From: an uncultured bacterium
Lineage (GTDB): Bacteria; Verrucomicrobiota; Lentisphaeria; Oligosphaerales; Oligosphaeraceae
Reading direction: 5' to 3'
DNA length: 30,970 nt
NCBI GenBank assembly: GCA_900548225.1
Contig: URJM01000019.1
Location: 1-30,970, forward strand
Part shown: positions 8,024-19,267 of the stretch, piece by piece
Layout: every line of letters begins with the position of its first letter
Position numbering within the stretch: position 1 is the stretch's first letter
The notes under the pieces: model-generated
The model's input: the letters and a program-made list of their open reading frames with translations, nothing else
Told to the model about the DNA's origin: nothing
The model's database searches: none
Translations under genes and position numbers: made by a program

Positions 8024-8971
8024 ATGAAGGCGTATTCATTCCATCAGATTTCCTCGATTCTCGGCGCCCGTGCGCCGATGCTCATGCTAGACGTCGCCGA
8101 GCTTTCCAACGAGGGCGACTGCGCGGTCGGCCGCAAGGCCGTCTCCATTGCCGAGGGCGTCTTCCAGGGGCATTTTCCGGGGCAGCCGATTCTTCCCGGC
8201 GTCCTCCAGTTGACTGCCATGTCCCAGCTTGCCCGTCTTCTTTTCAAGTGTTCCCTTCCTGGCATTGGCGGCACGGACATTGTCCTTTGCGCGGTGAAGC
8301 GTCTCAAGTTCCGCAAGCCAGTTCTTCCTGGCATGATCATGGAAGTCGAGGCCAAGATTCAGGAGCGCAAGGCCTCTGGGGAGGCGGAGTTTTTGGTTTC
8401 ATGCACCACGGAGCAGGGTGTTGCCTCCACGGGCGTCATTCAGCTTGCCCGGATAAATTCGGCGGACTTCGAGCATCCCCGGACTGCATCGAACCGCCCA
8501 GCGAGTCCATTTGCGGAGGAGCTTGCAAAAGGCGAGGCGACCGATGCGATTGGTCTCATGAAGCTTCTTCCTCACCGTCCGCCCTTCCTTCTGCTGGACA
8601 AGGCGATTGGCATCGGCAATCCCGAGTCCAAGAAGATTTTCGGCTACAAGAATCTCAGTTGCTGCGACATGATGATGGCGGGCACAGGCAACGGCATCTA
8701 CCCGTCTCCCCTCATGCTCGAGTCCGCCGCGCAGCTGGGGTGCGCCCATATTCTTTCGCAGCCTGGGAATGCTGGCAAGCTGGGGATTTTCCTCTGCATT
8801 GACGAGGCGCATTTTTATCAGCACGCGCGGGTTGGCGACCAGCTGGTGATTGCCGGGAGCTGCGACGTGGGGGGCAGGGCTGGAACCGCCTCCGGCGAAC
8901 TCTGGGTCGACGACCAGAAGATTGGCGACTGCTCGATGAAATTCATACTTGTGGATTCGCTGAAACAATAG
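8024..8971 (+). CDS. tandem hotdog-fold FabZ-like (3R)-hydroxyacyl-[ACP] dehydratase
   Basis: 315 residues made of two FabZ-like hotdog domains (about 1-145 and 175-315). FabZ dehydrates 3-hydroxyacyl-ACP in fatty-acid synthesis, using a His from one subunit and a Glu from its dimer partner. The first half keeps the His loop (GHFPGQPILPG, His50) but has Thr64 where the Glu should be. The second half opens with the FabZ-like LLPHRPPFLLLD and keeps the Glu (LMLESAAQ, Glu233), but has Ala219 where the His should be. The chain could therefore fold as a pseudo-dimer with one composite active site. Normal FabZ is about 150 residues. It lies 57 bases after the membrane-protein gene. A non-catalytic acyl-binding role, or a polyketide or outer-lipid pathway, is also possible. 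Confidence 0.8.
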   Translation: MKAYSFHQISSILGARAPMLMLDVAELSNEGDCAVGRKAVSIAEGVFQGHFPGQPILPGVLQLTAMSQLARLLFKCSLPGIGGTDIVLCAVKRLKFRKPVLPGMIMEVEAKIQERKASGEAEFLVSCTTEQGVASTGVIQLARINSADFEHPRTASNRPASPFAEELAKGEATDAIGLMKLLPHRPPFLLLDKAIGIGNPESKKIFGYKNLSCCDMMMAGTGNGIYPSPLMLESAAQLGCAHILSQPGNAGKLGIFLCIDEAHFYQHARVGDQLVIAGSCDVGGRAGTASGELWVDDQKIGDCSMKFILVDSLKQ

Positions 8972-8980
8972 TGCAGGAGC

Positions 8981-9799
8981 ATGTCGGAATTCGAGCCTAT
9001 TGACAACGAGGCAACCGCCTACCCGCCTGTCCCAACGGGGGGACGCTGGCACGAGACCCTTCTCAGGTTTGTGCGCCTCCCCGAGTTCTGGTCGCTGTGC
9101 ATTGGGCTGGTGACATTTTTGTGCGTGGCTGGCGCCGTCTTCATTGCCTTCCATCTGAAGCCCTCGTATGGCAGGATGCTCTCGAAGATCATCGTGAGCC
9201 ACATTGCGATGGGGGCTCCCGTAGGCGCAGTCGAAGCGGCAAAGTATCCTGCCATCGCGCTCTGGCAGAACATCCTTTTCAACAGCCTTCTGACAATCAC
9301 CATCATCTGCTTCTTCAACACGCTCTTCGGTCTGTCGTGCAGGGGATTTCTCCGCATTGCCCAGTTGCACGATACATTCAAGGGAGTGGCAGGGGACGCC
9401 AGGAAGCAGCGCCAGAAGTGGGCGCGCCTGGGGATTCCGGGAGTGTTCATCTTCGTCTTCATTCCGCTTCCAGGAACAGGTCCCGTCATAGGATCGCTTC
9501 TGGCGCGATACATGGGACTTGGATACTGGGGGATGCTGGGGACGGTTGTCACCGCGAGCGTAACCTCCATCACCGCATGGGGATATGCGGCGGACAAATT
9601 GCAGCAGTATGTGGGAAGCACCGTTCTGCGTGTCTTCGTCTGGTGCCTTCTCCTGACGATCATCACCATACCGACCGTCGTGAAAATCCGAACCTGGATA
9701 GGCAGAAAGCGCGGGAGTGCGGTTTCGGGGGGGGGCGTGCAGTCGGAGGAAAACGCCTTGGCGGGGAGAGAGCCTGATGAGGGCAAGAGCGAACAGTAG
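8981..9799 (+). CDS. PF06695-type membrane protein (putative small multidrug export family)
   Basis: 272-residue integral membrane protein with about four to five hydrophobic segments. The order PVGAVEAAKYPAIALWQNIL, then NTLFGLSCRGFL, then GIPGVFIFVFIPLPGTGP followed by IGSLLARYMGL matches my knowledge of the COG2426/PF06695 family. Its 'multidrug export' label is weakly founded, so substrate and direction are unknown. The C-terminal 30 residues are polar. The Shine-Dalgarno-like AGGAG ends one base before the ATG, which is unusually close. The gene begins 9 bases after the hotdog gene, and its end overlaps the next lipoprotein start by 23 bases. Confidence 0.65.
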   Translation: MSEFEPIDNEATAYPPVPTGGRWHETLLRFVRLPEFWSLCIGLVTFLCVAGAVFIAFHLKPSYGRMLSKIIVSHIAMGAPVGAVEAAKYPAIALWQNILFNSLLTITIICFFNTLFGLSCRGFLRIAQLHDTFKGVAGDARKQRQKWARLGIPGVFIFVFIPLPGTGPVIGSLLARYMGLGYWGMLGTVVTASVTSITAWGYAADKLQQYVGSTVLRVFVWCLLLTIITIPTVVKIRTWIGRKRGSAVSGGGVQSEENALAGREPDEGKSEQ

Positions 9800-10275
9800 A
9801 GGGCTTTTTGTGGCGTGGTTGGGGCTGGCCGCGCTTCTGGTGGCGTCCTGTGCAACCATTCAGGCTCCGGGGGGTGCGTCGTCCAAGCCAGGGAAGAAGG
9901 ACTGGGTTGACGCGTATGTATGTCTTAAGTCGTTGAATATAAACAAGTTATACATTGAAAGAATGACAGCGTGCGTTCCTTTCGGGGATGGTGTTCCGCC
10001 AATTCCGCAGGAATGGCTTGACCTTGACTCCGGGGAGTTGTATTTGGCGGAAGGGCAGTTGATGGAGAGGCTGGTTGCCTGCGAGCCGGGGGAGCGTCTT
10101 GCGCTTCAGTGTGCTGTTGTCTTGATTATGCAGGAGGAGCTTCTCCAGCAGGTTGTTGCATCGGCGGGGGATTCTGCGGTCATTGGAGAAGTTGAGGAGA
10201 TTTCGCAGTGTTCATCCCGAGGTTCCTGGCGTGATATGCGACCAGGTGCTAGAGGCGTTTACCGTGGGGAAGTGA
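9777..10275 (+). CDS. small lipoprotein of unknown function, apparently frameshifted
   Basis: It begins with a lipoprotein signal: a basic start, a hydrophobic core, and the lipobox LVASC at about residue 25. The mature part of about 140 residues is not recognised. Up to about 10165 the frame of the ATG reads well. Beyond that, the next frame gives the more protein-like ending VHPEVPGVICDQVLEAFTVGK and a TGA at 10273-10275. That TGA overlaps the ATG of the next lipoprotein (TGATG), a classic coupled junction. The simplest reading is one extra base in the G5 run at 10166-10170. As sequenced, the frame runs on into the next gene and gives a 682-residue fusion with an internal second signal peptide. 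Mutation, sequencing error or programmed shift cannot be separated here. Confidence 0.55.
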
Positions 10276-11822
10276 TGAGCGTTCCTAGACTCGGCACACT
10301 AGTCTATGCGGTTGCCGTCTGCCTGCTGGTGTGCGGGTGTGGCAGTGGAGCCTCCGGGCCTGGGCACTCTTCCGTGGATGGCAATTCCCCGCAGCGTCCC
10401 CTTTATGTTTCACGCACCTTTTCGGATGTTGACGGGAAGGAGTTGTCCGCAGTTGTCCACACTCCTGAGGACTACGACAATTCCCATCTGCGTCCACTGA
10501 TAGTTGTGCTTCCCGGGGTAGACTTTCCTGAGTCGCCTTTGACGGGGCAGGCCCTGGTAGCCCTTCTTGAAAACTCCCGTCCCCCATCGTGTCCGGAATG
10601 GATTGTCGAGCGTGACATCCAATGCATGGTTCGCTATCTTGTCTCCAACCATGCGGTCGACCCGCGCCATGTTTTTCTGATGGGTGCGGGCTTCAGGGGT
10701 GTTTCCTTTGCCGCGCACCGGTCTGTGGACTATTCGGGGGTTCTCCTTACATTCACGGATGGCGATGACTTTTCCCTTGCAGGGCTCCCGTTGGAAAACC
10801 TTCTCAACCTGCCGATTTGGCTGGACAAGTCGCAGGGAGCCATGCCTTCGCCAGCGGCCATTGACCTCGAACTGCGGCTGAAGGTGCTGGGGCATGCGTC
10901 ACTTCACGCTCCAGACATGCTTCTGGCCTCTCCCGACAGGCATGGAATGCTCGCCTCTGCATTCTCATGGCTCTCCGCACAGGACATGGAGCCTGGGAAA
11001 ACCATCCACTGGTCGGGTGAGGAACTTCCTGAAGAACTCCTTTGGCTGAGAGTCGATGAACCGAACAGGCGCGGCATAAGGAGCAGCGTCACCGCCGAGC
11101 TAATCCAGAAGAGGGAAGGGCGCGTGGAGTTGCGTATTACGACGCGCAATGTCAGAAGCCTTTCGATTCAGAGTTCCTGGGGCGGCTATTCCTCCAGCCG
11201 CGGCGGGATGCTTCTGGATGTCAACGGGCAGCTTCTGGGGGTCTCCCAGAAACACGGATGGATTTCCCTGGAGAGCGAGAGAGCCTCAGGACGCTGGCAG
11301 TTGCGGCGTCAAGGCGGGGAGTCCCCCTTCCGGCCAACAGCCCCGATTTCCAGGATATTTGCGCGTCCATGCCTGATAGTAGTCGGCACGTTGGACGGGA
11401 ATCGCGCCGATGCGTGGCGCGCCGCCGCCGACAATCTTGCCGCCGCATGGGGGCGGTCAACGGGGATTTCACCGAGGATTTGCCAGGATACGGATGTCAC
11501 CGACGAGACTCTCGCAGGACACAACCTGATTCTTCTGGGAAGCGGAGCCGACAACTCCCTCAGCAAGATTCTTCTCGACGCAAATCCGCTGTTCCTCCGT
11601 AATCTCTTCCAGACAATTCCCGAGGAGGCAAGAGTCGATGACGGGCTCTCCGTGGTGACTCTCCTGCCTGGAGACGAGGTCGCGCCGGGAGGGCAGGTGG
11701 CTGTCATTGTTGCAAACGGCGTCGAGGCGATTGATGGGTGCTGGGCTCCGCTGGCGCGGCAGGTCAATGCGGACTACGTGATATCGTCCCCAGTCTACAA
11801 CAGAGCAGGTTTTTACGAGTAG
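10275..11822 (+). CDS. lipoprotein with a degenerate alpha/beta-hydrolase-like domain
   Basis: Its own lipoprotein signal (hydrophobic core, then LVCGC at about residues 18-22) marks the true start at ATG 10275, behind GGGGAAG. The next 170 residues follow the layout of PHB-depolymerase or prolyl-oligopeptidase-like esterases: RPLIVVLPG, a DPRHVFLMG strand, then the elbow. At the elbow the usual GxSxGG is GAGFRG, with no serine nucleophile, so hydrolase activity is doubtful. A beta-rich section and a C-terminal alpha/beta domain follow (LIVVGTLDG, LILLGSGADNSL). 515 residues, lipid-anchored to the envelope. The PfkB-type kinase gene follows after 13 bases. The function is unknown; a binding or structural role fits better than catalysis. 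Confidence 0.6.
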   Translation: MSVPRLGTLVYAVAVCLLVCGCGSGASGPGHSSVDGNSPQRPLYVSRTFSDVDGKELSAVVHTPEDYDNSHLRPLIVVLPGVDFPESPLTGQALVALLENSRPPSCPEWIVERDIQCMVRYLVSNHAVDPRHVFLMGAGFRGVSFAAHRSVDYSGVLLTFTDGDDFSLAGLPLENLLNLPIWLDKSQGAMPSPAAIDLELRLKVLGHASLHAPDMLLASPDRHGMLASAFSWLSAQDMEPGKTIHWSGEELPEELLWLRVDEPNRRGIRSSVTAELIQKREGRVELRITTRNVRSLSIQSSWGGYSSSRGGMLLDVNGQLLGVSQKHGWISLESERASGRWQLRRQGGESPFRPTAPISRIFARPCLIVVGTLDGNRADAWRAAADNLAAAWGRSTGISPRICQDTDVTDETLAGHNLILLGSGADNSLSKILLDANPLFLRNLFQTIPEEARVDDGLSVVTLLPGDEVAPGGQVAVIVANGVEAIDGCWAPLARQVNADYVISSPVYNRAGFYE

Positions 11823-11835
11823 GAGGTGTAGTGTC

Positions 11836-12753
11836 ATGGCCGACTTTGTCATGCGCAAGAAGCTTCTTGTCATTGGGTGCAGTCCCGCCTGGGAGAGGAT
11901 GTATCGTTTTGACGAGTTTCATCCAGGCGAGGTGAACCGTGCGGTCGAGGTGAGGGAGTATCCTGCCGGGAAGGCGACGAACCTTTGCCGCGCCGTCAGG
12001 GAGTTCGGATGTCCTTGCGAAACAACCCTGGTGACATTGCTCGACGAAGAGGAAGGCGCCCGATTCCGCCAGGGATGCGAGGCAGAGGGAATTCAGCTTG
12101 TCACGGTCAGTACATTCTCAAGACTCCGCACATGCACCAATCTCATATCGCGGAACCATGGAATGACGGAACTCATTGAGGAGGCATCCCCCGTCACAGC
12201 CGGGGAGATGGAGCTGTTGCTGCATCTCATTGAGCGCGTGGCACCAGCATACGACGGAGTAGTGCTTGCCGGGTCTATTTCAAATGGTTCCCCTGAAGAA
12301 CTTGCAGGGGAAATCGCCCATGCCGTGAGAAAGGCAGGTAAACCCCTCTACATAGACAACTGGAAGAACTTCAGCGACATGGCGTCCTGGGGATGCGTAA
12401 AGGCGATCAAGATCAACCGGGAGGAGCTTCAGAACCTCACGCATGAGGAGGAGGTCGAAGCTGGAATCAAGGCGTTGCAGGACGAGTGGCCTGATATGGC
12501 GATAGGCGTGACGGATGGCGCAAATCCAGCTTGGCTTGGAGTGGGCGGTTCCTCCCCGCGAATCGTCATGATTGAGCATCCGAAAGCCGCCTCATTGGTC
12601 AACCCCCTTGGGGCTGGGGATGCGTGTTCGGGAGTCTTCTTCGCTAATCTGATATGGAACCGCGACCCCGAGGAGTCCTTCGCAGAGGCGCTTGATGCGG
12701 CGACGAAGTCCTGCGCCTCGCTTGTTGCAGGCAGCCCGCGTGTTGAAGCGTGA
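11836..12753 (+). CDS. PfkB-family carbohydrate kinase (1-phosphofructokinase-like)
   Basis: 305-residue cytoplasmic sugar or sugar-phosphate kinase of the ribokinase/PfkB fold. The N-terminal GKATNLCRAVREFG matches the substrate-binding glycine motif of the FruK/LacC branch (usually GGKGxNVA). The second PfkB signature, NPLGAGDACSG, holds the catalytic base Asp near residue 262 and the anion-hole GAGD. Its first residue is Asn where Asp is usual. The ATG is fixed by AGGAGGT seven bases upstream. FruK-like is my best guess from length and motifs, but tagatose-6-phosphate or other sugar kinases are possible. It is the last gene of the plus-strand run, before the bidirectional terminator. Confidence 0.8.
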   Translation: MADFVMRKKLLVIGCSPAWERMYRFDEFHPGEVNRAVEVREYPAGKATNLCRAVREFGCPCETTLVTLLDEEEGARFRQGCEAEGIQLVTVSTFSRLRTCTNLISRNHGMTELIEEASPVTAGEMELLLHLIERVAPAYDGVVLAGSISNGSPEELAGEIAHAVRKAGKPLYIDNWKNFSDMASWGCVKAIKINREELQNLTHEEEVEAGIKALQDEWPDMAIGVTDGANPAWLGVGGSSPRIVMIEHPKAASLVNPLGAGDACSGVFFANLIWNRDPEESFAEALDAATKSCASLVAGSPRVEA

Positions 12754-12880
12754 GGGGACGCCCCTGTTCCCGCGTAGCCCTACGCCAATAGGCTGGCAGG
12801 GGGGCTGCCGTGGAGTGAATGAAGACAGGAGGAGCATCGCGTCTCCTTGCCTCTCAAATAGCAATCTCCCAATACCATAA

Positions 12881-12916
12881 AAAAGACGCCGAAGGTTGAA
12901 ACCCTCGGCGTCTTTT
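12881..12916. terminator. bidirectional intrinsic terminator between convergent genes
   Basis: GACGCCGAAGG and CCCTCGGCGTC form an 11-bp stem (one G-T wobble) around a 6-base loop. The stem is flanked by an A-run upstream and TTTT downstream. On the minus strand the stem is followed by T6. It sits between the PfkB gene and the secretin gene, which converge here. Confidence 0.85.
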
Positions 12917-12937
12917 CATTATCCGTTGTCGGCTAGA

Positions 12938-16393
<3,456 letters not shown>

Positions 16394-16550
16394 AGACTTG
16401 CATCGGGCTCGGTCTGGCGGACATGCCGCCGAAACCTCTGCCGCCTTGTGGGTTGGCTTTGTTTTACTTTAATTGACTTTTATTCAAAAAATGTATCTCT
16501 CCGTCACGGGATGGTTAACCGCACACGGCAGAAAAATGAAATTTTTGCGA

Positions 16551-18035
16551 CTACATACCCCTCATTCCGCCCATGCCAGGCATTCCGCCCATGCCAGCGC
16601 CGGTGCCCTGCGCCTGGGGAGGCAGATAATCGTGGTTTGGAGCATCGTCAGGAGAAGGCTGGAAGTAGGGAGTCGGATCCAGGTAGACGACTTCGATTGG
16701 GTCGCCGTCGGGGACTCCGTACTGTTCGGTCAGGCGCTGGACGCGGATGATTGGCCTCGCGTCTTCACCCTTGCCAGGAAGAAGTTCGAGCATTTGGTAG
16801 AACTCGATGGTCTCAGTTTCCTCTTCGCCATAGTAGCTTGACACGATTGGGGAACGTCCCGTGGTGCTGCCCCCAAGTCCGGAGGAGGAACCTGCTGAGA
16901 GGGGAGCCTTCTTCAGTGCGAAGACATCGCCTTCCTTGACGTCGAAGACCAGCTGCGGTTCGATGTTTCCCTGCATCGACCCCTGCTGCATTCCGCCCAT
17001 TCCGCCCATGCCGGCGCCCATGTTGCCCATGCCGGCCATGTTGCCCATGTTCTGCTGCATTCCTGGGCGTCGCTGACCGCGTTGCTCCTGGTTGTTCTGG
17101 GTTGCGGCCTCGATGAGTTTTTCGACGGTCGTGTTGAGGGAGGGGCCCTGGAAGATGTGGTTTGCGAGGTAGCGCAGCGTGATGCTGTATCCTTCGCGCC
17201 GGATCGCGGGGGCGCCAGCCGTCAGCACGAATGTATCGGTTCCGTCGGAGATGGTGACGCTTTGCTGGTCGCTGGAGAATTCCGTGACCTTGAAGCCGTT
17301 CATGTTTGGGACGGCCCCGTTCATCTTGACATCGACGGCCCTTCCGCCGGCGACATTGAAGTTCGCCTTCCAGTCCCTGGGATTTGCCGAGCCGCTGGGC
17401 TTGACGCGCTTCAGCGTGACTGGCAGTTCTTCACGCTCGGCCTTTGCGACGCGCAGGAGATATGCCAGCGACGGCCTTGAGTTCGGGTCGTCGAGTGCGG
17501 TCCCGGCGCGGTATTCCTCGATGTTGAGGAAGCCGTCGCTGTCGTAGTCCTCCATTGCGTCGTAGCGGTAGCGGTAGTGGAGGAAAGTAGTCGCTTTTTC
17601 AAAGATGTCGGGGATTCCGTCCTTGTCCAGGTCGTAGTCTTCTGGCATTTCCGGCCCGATTTTCTCCTGGGCGGTATGGCACCATGGGCATACGTCCGTA
17701 GAGTAGGGGAGAATATAACCACACTTGAGGTTTTTACAAATAATGAAGGCTCCGCCTTCCAGCAGTCCCGTGCTTGTCCTTCCGTTGGGTGAATCGATGA
17801 TGTCGACCTTGGTGAGGGGGTCCTCGATGATCTCATCCAGGCTCTCGAAGCTGTCCGCGCTCATCTCCTCCATGAGATTGTCGCTTCTCACGATGGTCTT
17901 GACCTCGGTGGCGACCTGTTCGGTCAGCTTTTTCGCCTCGTCACGGCTGCCTGAGACATATTTGAGGCTGAAGAGCAGGAGAAGCAAGCAGATGACGAGG
18001 ATCAGCTTTTCGTAATGTCGGATGAAGAAGTCCAC
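16551..18035 (-). CDS. Amuc_1099-family pilus-like membrane protein with EF-hand pair
   Basis: 494 residues. A membrane segment at about 10-27 anchors it in the inner membrane with the rest probably periplasmic. A four-Cys cluster (Cys100, 105, 116, 119; CxxxxC and CPWC) looks like a zinc ribbon. Two canonical EF-hand loops follow: Asp135-x-Asp137-x-Asp139-Gly with Glu146, and Asp163-x-Asp165-x-Asp167-Gly with Glu174. The second half has beta-rich repeats resembling pilus-assembly PilP/GspC-type domains, a Met/Gly-rich linker (about 330-360) and a Gly/Met-rich end (GMGGMPGMGGMRGM). The start is GTG at 18035 with no nearby ATG. It lies 64 bases after the Amuc_1100-like gene. The family call rests on order, size and architecture. 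Confidence 0.72.
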   Translation of the reverse strand: MDFFIRHYEKLILVICLLLLLFSLKYVSGSRDEAKKLTEQVATEVKTIVRSDNLMEEMSADSFESLDEIIEDPLTKVDIIDSPNGRTSTGLLEGGAFIICKNLKCGYILPYSTDVCPWCHTAQEKIGPEMPEDYDLDKDGIPDIFEKATTFLHYRYRYDAMEDYDSDGFLNIEEYRAGTALDDPNSRPSLAYLLRVAKAEREELPVTLKRVKPSGSANPRDWKANFNVAGGRAVDVKMNGAVPNMNGFKVTEFSSDQQSVTISDGTDTFVLTAGAPAIRREGYSITLRYLANHIFQGPSLNTTVEKLIEAATQNNQEQRGQRRPGMQQNMGNMAGMGNMGAGMGGMGGMQQGSMQGNIEPQLVFDVKEGDVFALKKAPLSAGSSSGLGGSTTGRSPIVSSYYGEEETETIEFYQMLELLPGKGEDARPIIRVQRLTEQYGVPDGDPIEVVYLDPTPYFQPSPDDAPNHDYLPPQAQGTGAGMGGMPGMGGMRGM

Positions 18036-18099
18036 TGTTTACTCTTATCCAGGGTGGGTTGCTGTTGGCGCCCTAAGGTTTTCCGGGCGTTATTCTGCC

Positions 18100-19236
18100 T
18101 TATTCGGCTTCAGGCGCATTGAACTCGATGAGGTCGAGGGTGATTTCCGCCTGGAGGGTCCTGGGGGTTCGGAAGACGAAGTTGTCCTGGCGTTTTGGCT
18201 CCTCGTAGGCGAGGAGGCTTTCGTCGAGGTTTGCGAGGGTCCTGAGTCCGTCCATGCCGCTCGAGAGTCCCGAGCCGGAGGAGAGCCTGCCTCCGGCTCC
18301 GCCTGCGGGGGAGGACTGGCGCCTGGAGGTTCTTCTGGAGGAACCCATGTCGGAGGACTGCCGTCTTGACGGCGTGGCGGACGCCCCTCTCCTGGAGCCC
18401 CTGCTGTCGCCTGTTCCGAGTCCCCCCGTGGTCCCTCCGCCGAGCCTTTCGAGGCGTCTTGCATCGAGCATTTCGCGGCGGATGAGTGCCACCTGGGTGA
18501 ACTCTGACGCGGGCTGTTCTGCGTTGACGTCGAAGAGCGAGATGTTTCTCAGGAAGAAGAGCATGTGCCTGTCCGAGGAGAGGTTGTTGATGAGCGTCTG
18601 GATCATCTTCGAGGTTCCCTCCACCGTGAGTGTGATTGGCGTGATCGTGTATCCGCTTCCCTCCTCGACCTGGAGTGACCTTGGGAAGTCGAGAGCGGTG
18701 ACGCTCTTGATTCCCGCCCGTCCGATATGCCGGATGAGTTCGCTGTAGATTTGGAGCTGCCTGAAGATTGGGAGGTAGTCCTTCTGTGTGAGGAGTCCGT
18801 CGGACTGGTTGATTTCAGCGAGTTTTCCGCCGATGGTTCCGCCGAAGTTGATCCTGTACGTGCCCAGAGCCAGGTCGGTGATTGCGCCGAGCTGCTGGTC
18901 GAGCATCTCCCTTGCGCGGGATGCGTTCGGGGGGAGTTCGGGGTTGATTGCATAGCGCCTGTAGAGGTCTTCGGTGACCTCCTGGTAGCGTCCGACGGTC
19001 ACCTCGCGGTTGCGTTCGGCGATGGATGCGTTCTCAAGCTCGCCGTTGCTGGACTTCTTGATTCGCCAGCCGTCCTTGTTGACGTTCTTGAACCAGTTCT
19101 GCTGTTCCTGGATGGATGCCTGGGTCGCCGCGTATGCCTGGCGTTCCTTGAAGGTGCTGAAGAGCAGGTATCCCAGTAGTCCGAGGAAGACGATTCCGCA
19201 GAGCAGGATGCCCCAGTGTTTTCTGATAATATTCAT
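18100..19236 (-). CDS. Amuc_1100-family (PilO-like) pilus-associated protein
   Basis: 378 residues with one N-terminal membrane segment (about 9-27, ILLCGIVFLGLLGYLLFST). A periplasmic coiled coil (about 32-75) and an alpha/beta domain follow, the layout of PilO/GspM-like proteins and of Amuc_1100. An Arg/Ser/Gly-rich insert (about 266-332, including RGSRRGASATPSRRQSS) precedes a final beta-strand stretch (NFVFRTPRTLQAEITLDLIE). The insert is basic and likely disordered. It starts 31 bases after the PilM-like gene, with the Amuc_1099-like gene next, so it should be translated from the same transcript. In Akkermansia the relative is an abundant envelope protein that signals to host TLR2. Nothing here shows that this one does the same. 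Confidence 0.75.
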   Translation of the reverse strand: MNIIRKHWGILLCGIVFLGLLGYLLFSTFKERQAYAATQASIQEQQNWFKNVNKDGWRIKKSSNGELENASIAERNREVTVGRYQEVTEDLYRRYAINPELPPNASRAREMLDQQLGAITDLALGTYRINFGGTIGGKLAEINQSDGLLTQKDYLPIFRQLQIYSELIRHIGRAGIKSVTALDFPRSLQVEEGSGYTITPITLTVEGTSKMIQTLINNLSSDRHMLFFLRNISLFDVNAEQPASEFTQVALIRREMLDARRLERLGGGTTGGLGTGDSRGSRRGASATPSRRQSSDMGSSRRTSRRQSSPAGGAGGRLSSGSGLSSGMDGLRTLANLDESLLAYEEPKRQDNFVFRTPRTLQAEITLDLIEFNAPEAE

Positions 19237-19267
19237 GGTCAGGGGAATGAGTGTGTTTGGCAGCTCT

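Noticed and set aside
8399..9859. 486-codon open frame on the minus strand
   Set aside because: Antisense to the tandem hotdog and PF06695 genes, rich in His/Arg/Pro with no recognisable domain.
9777..11822. A single lipoprotein of 681 residues
   Set aside because: It would contain a second full signal peptide and lipobox near residue 185. The alternative frame gives a natural end and a TGATG junction.
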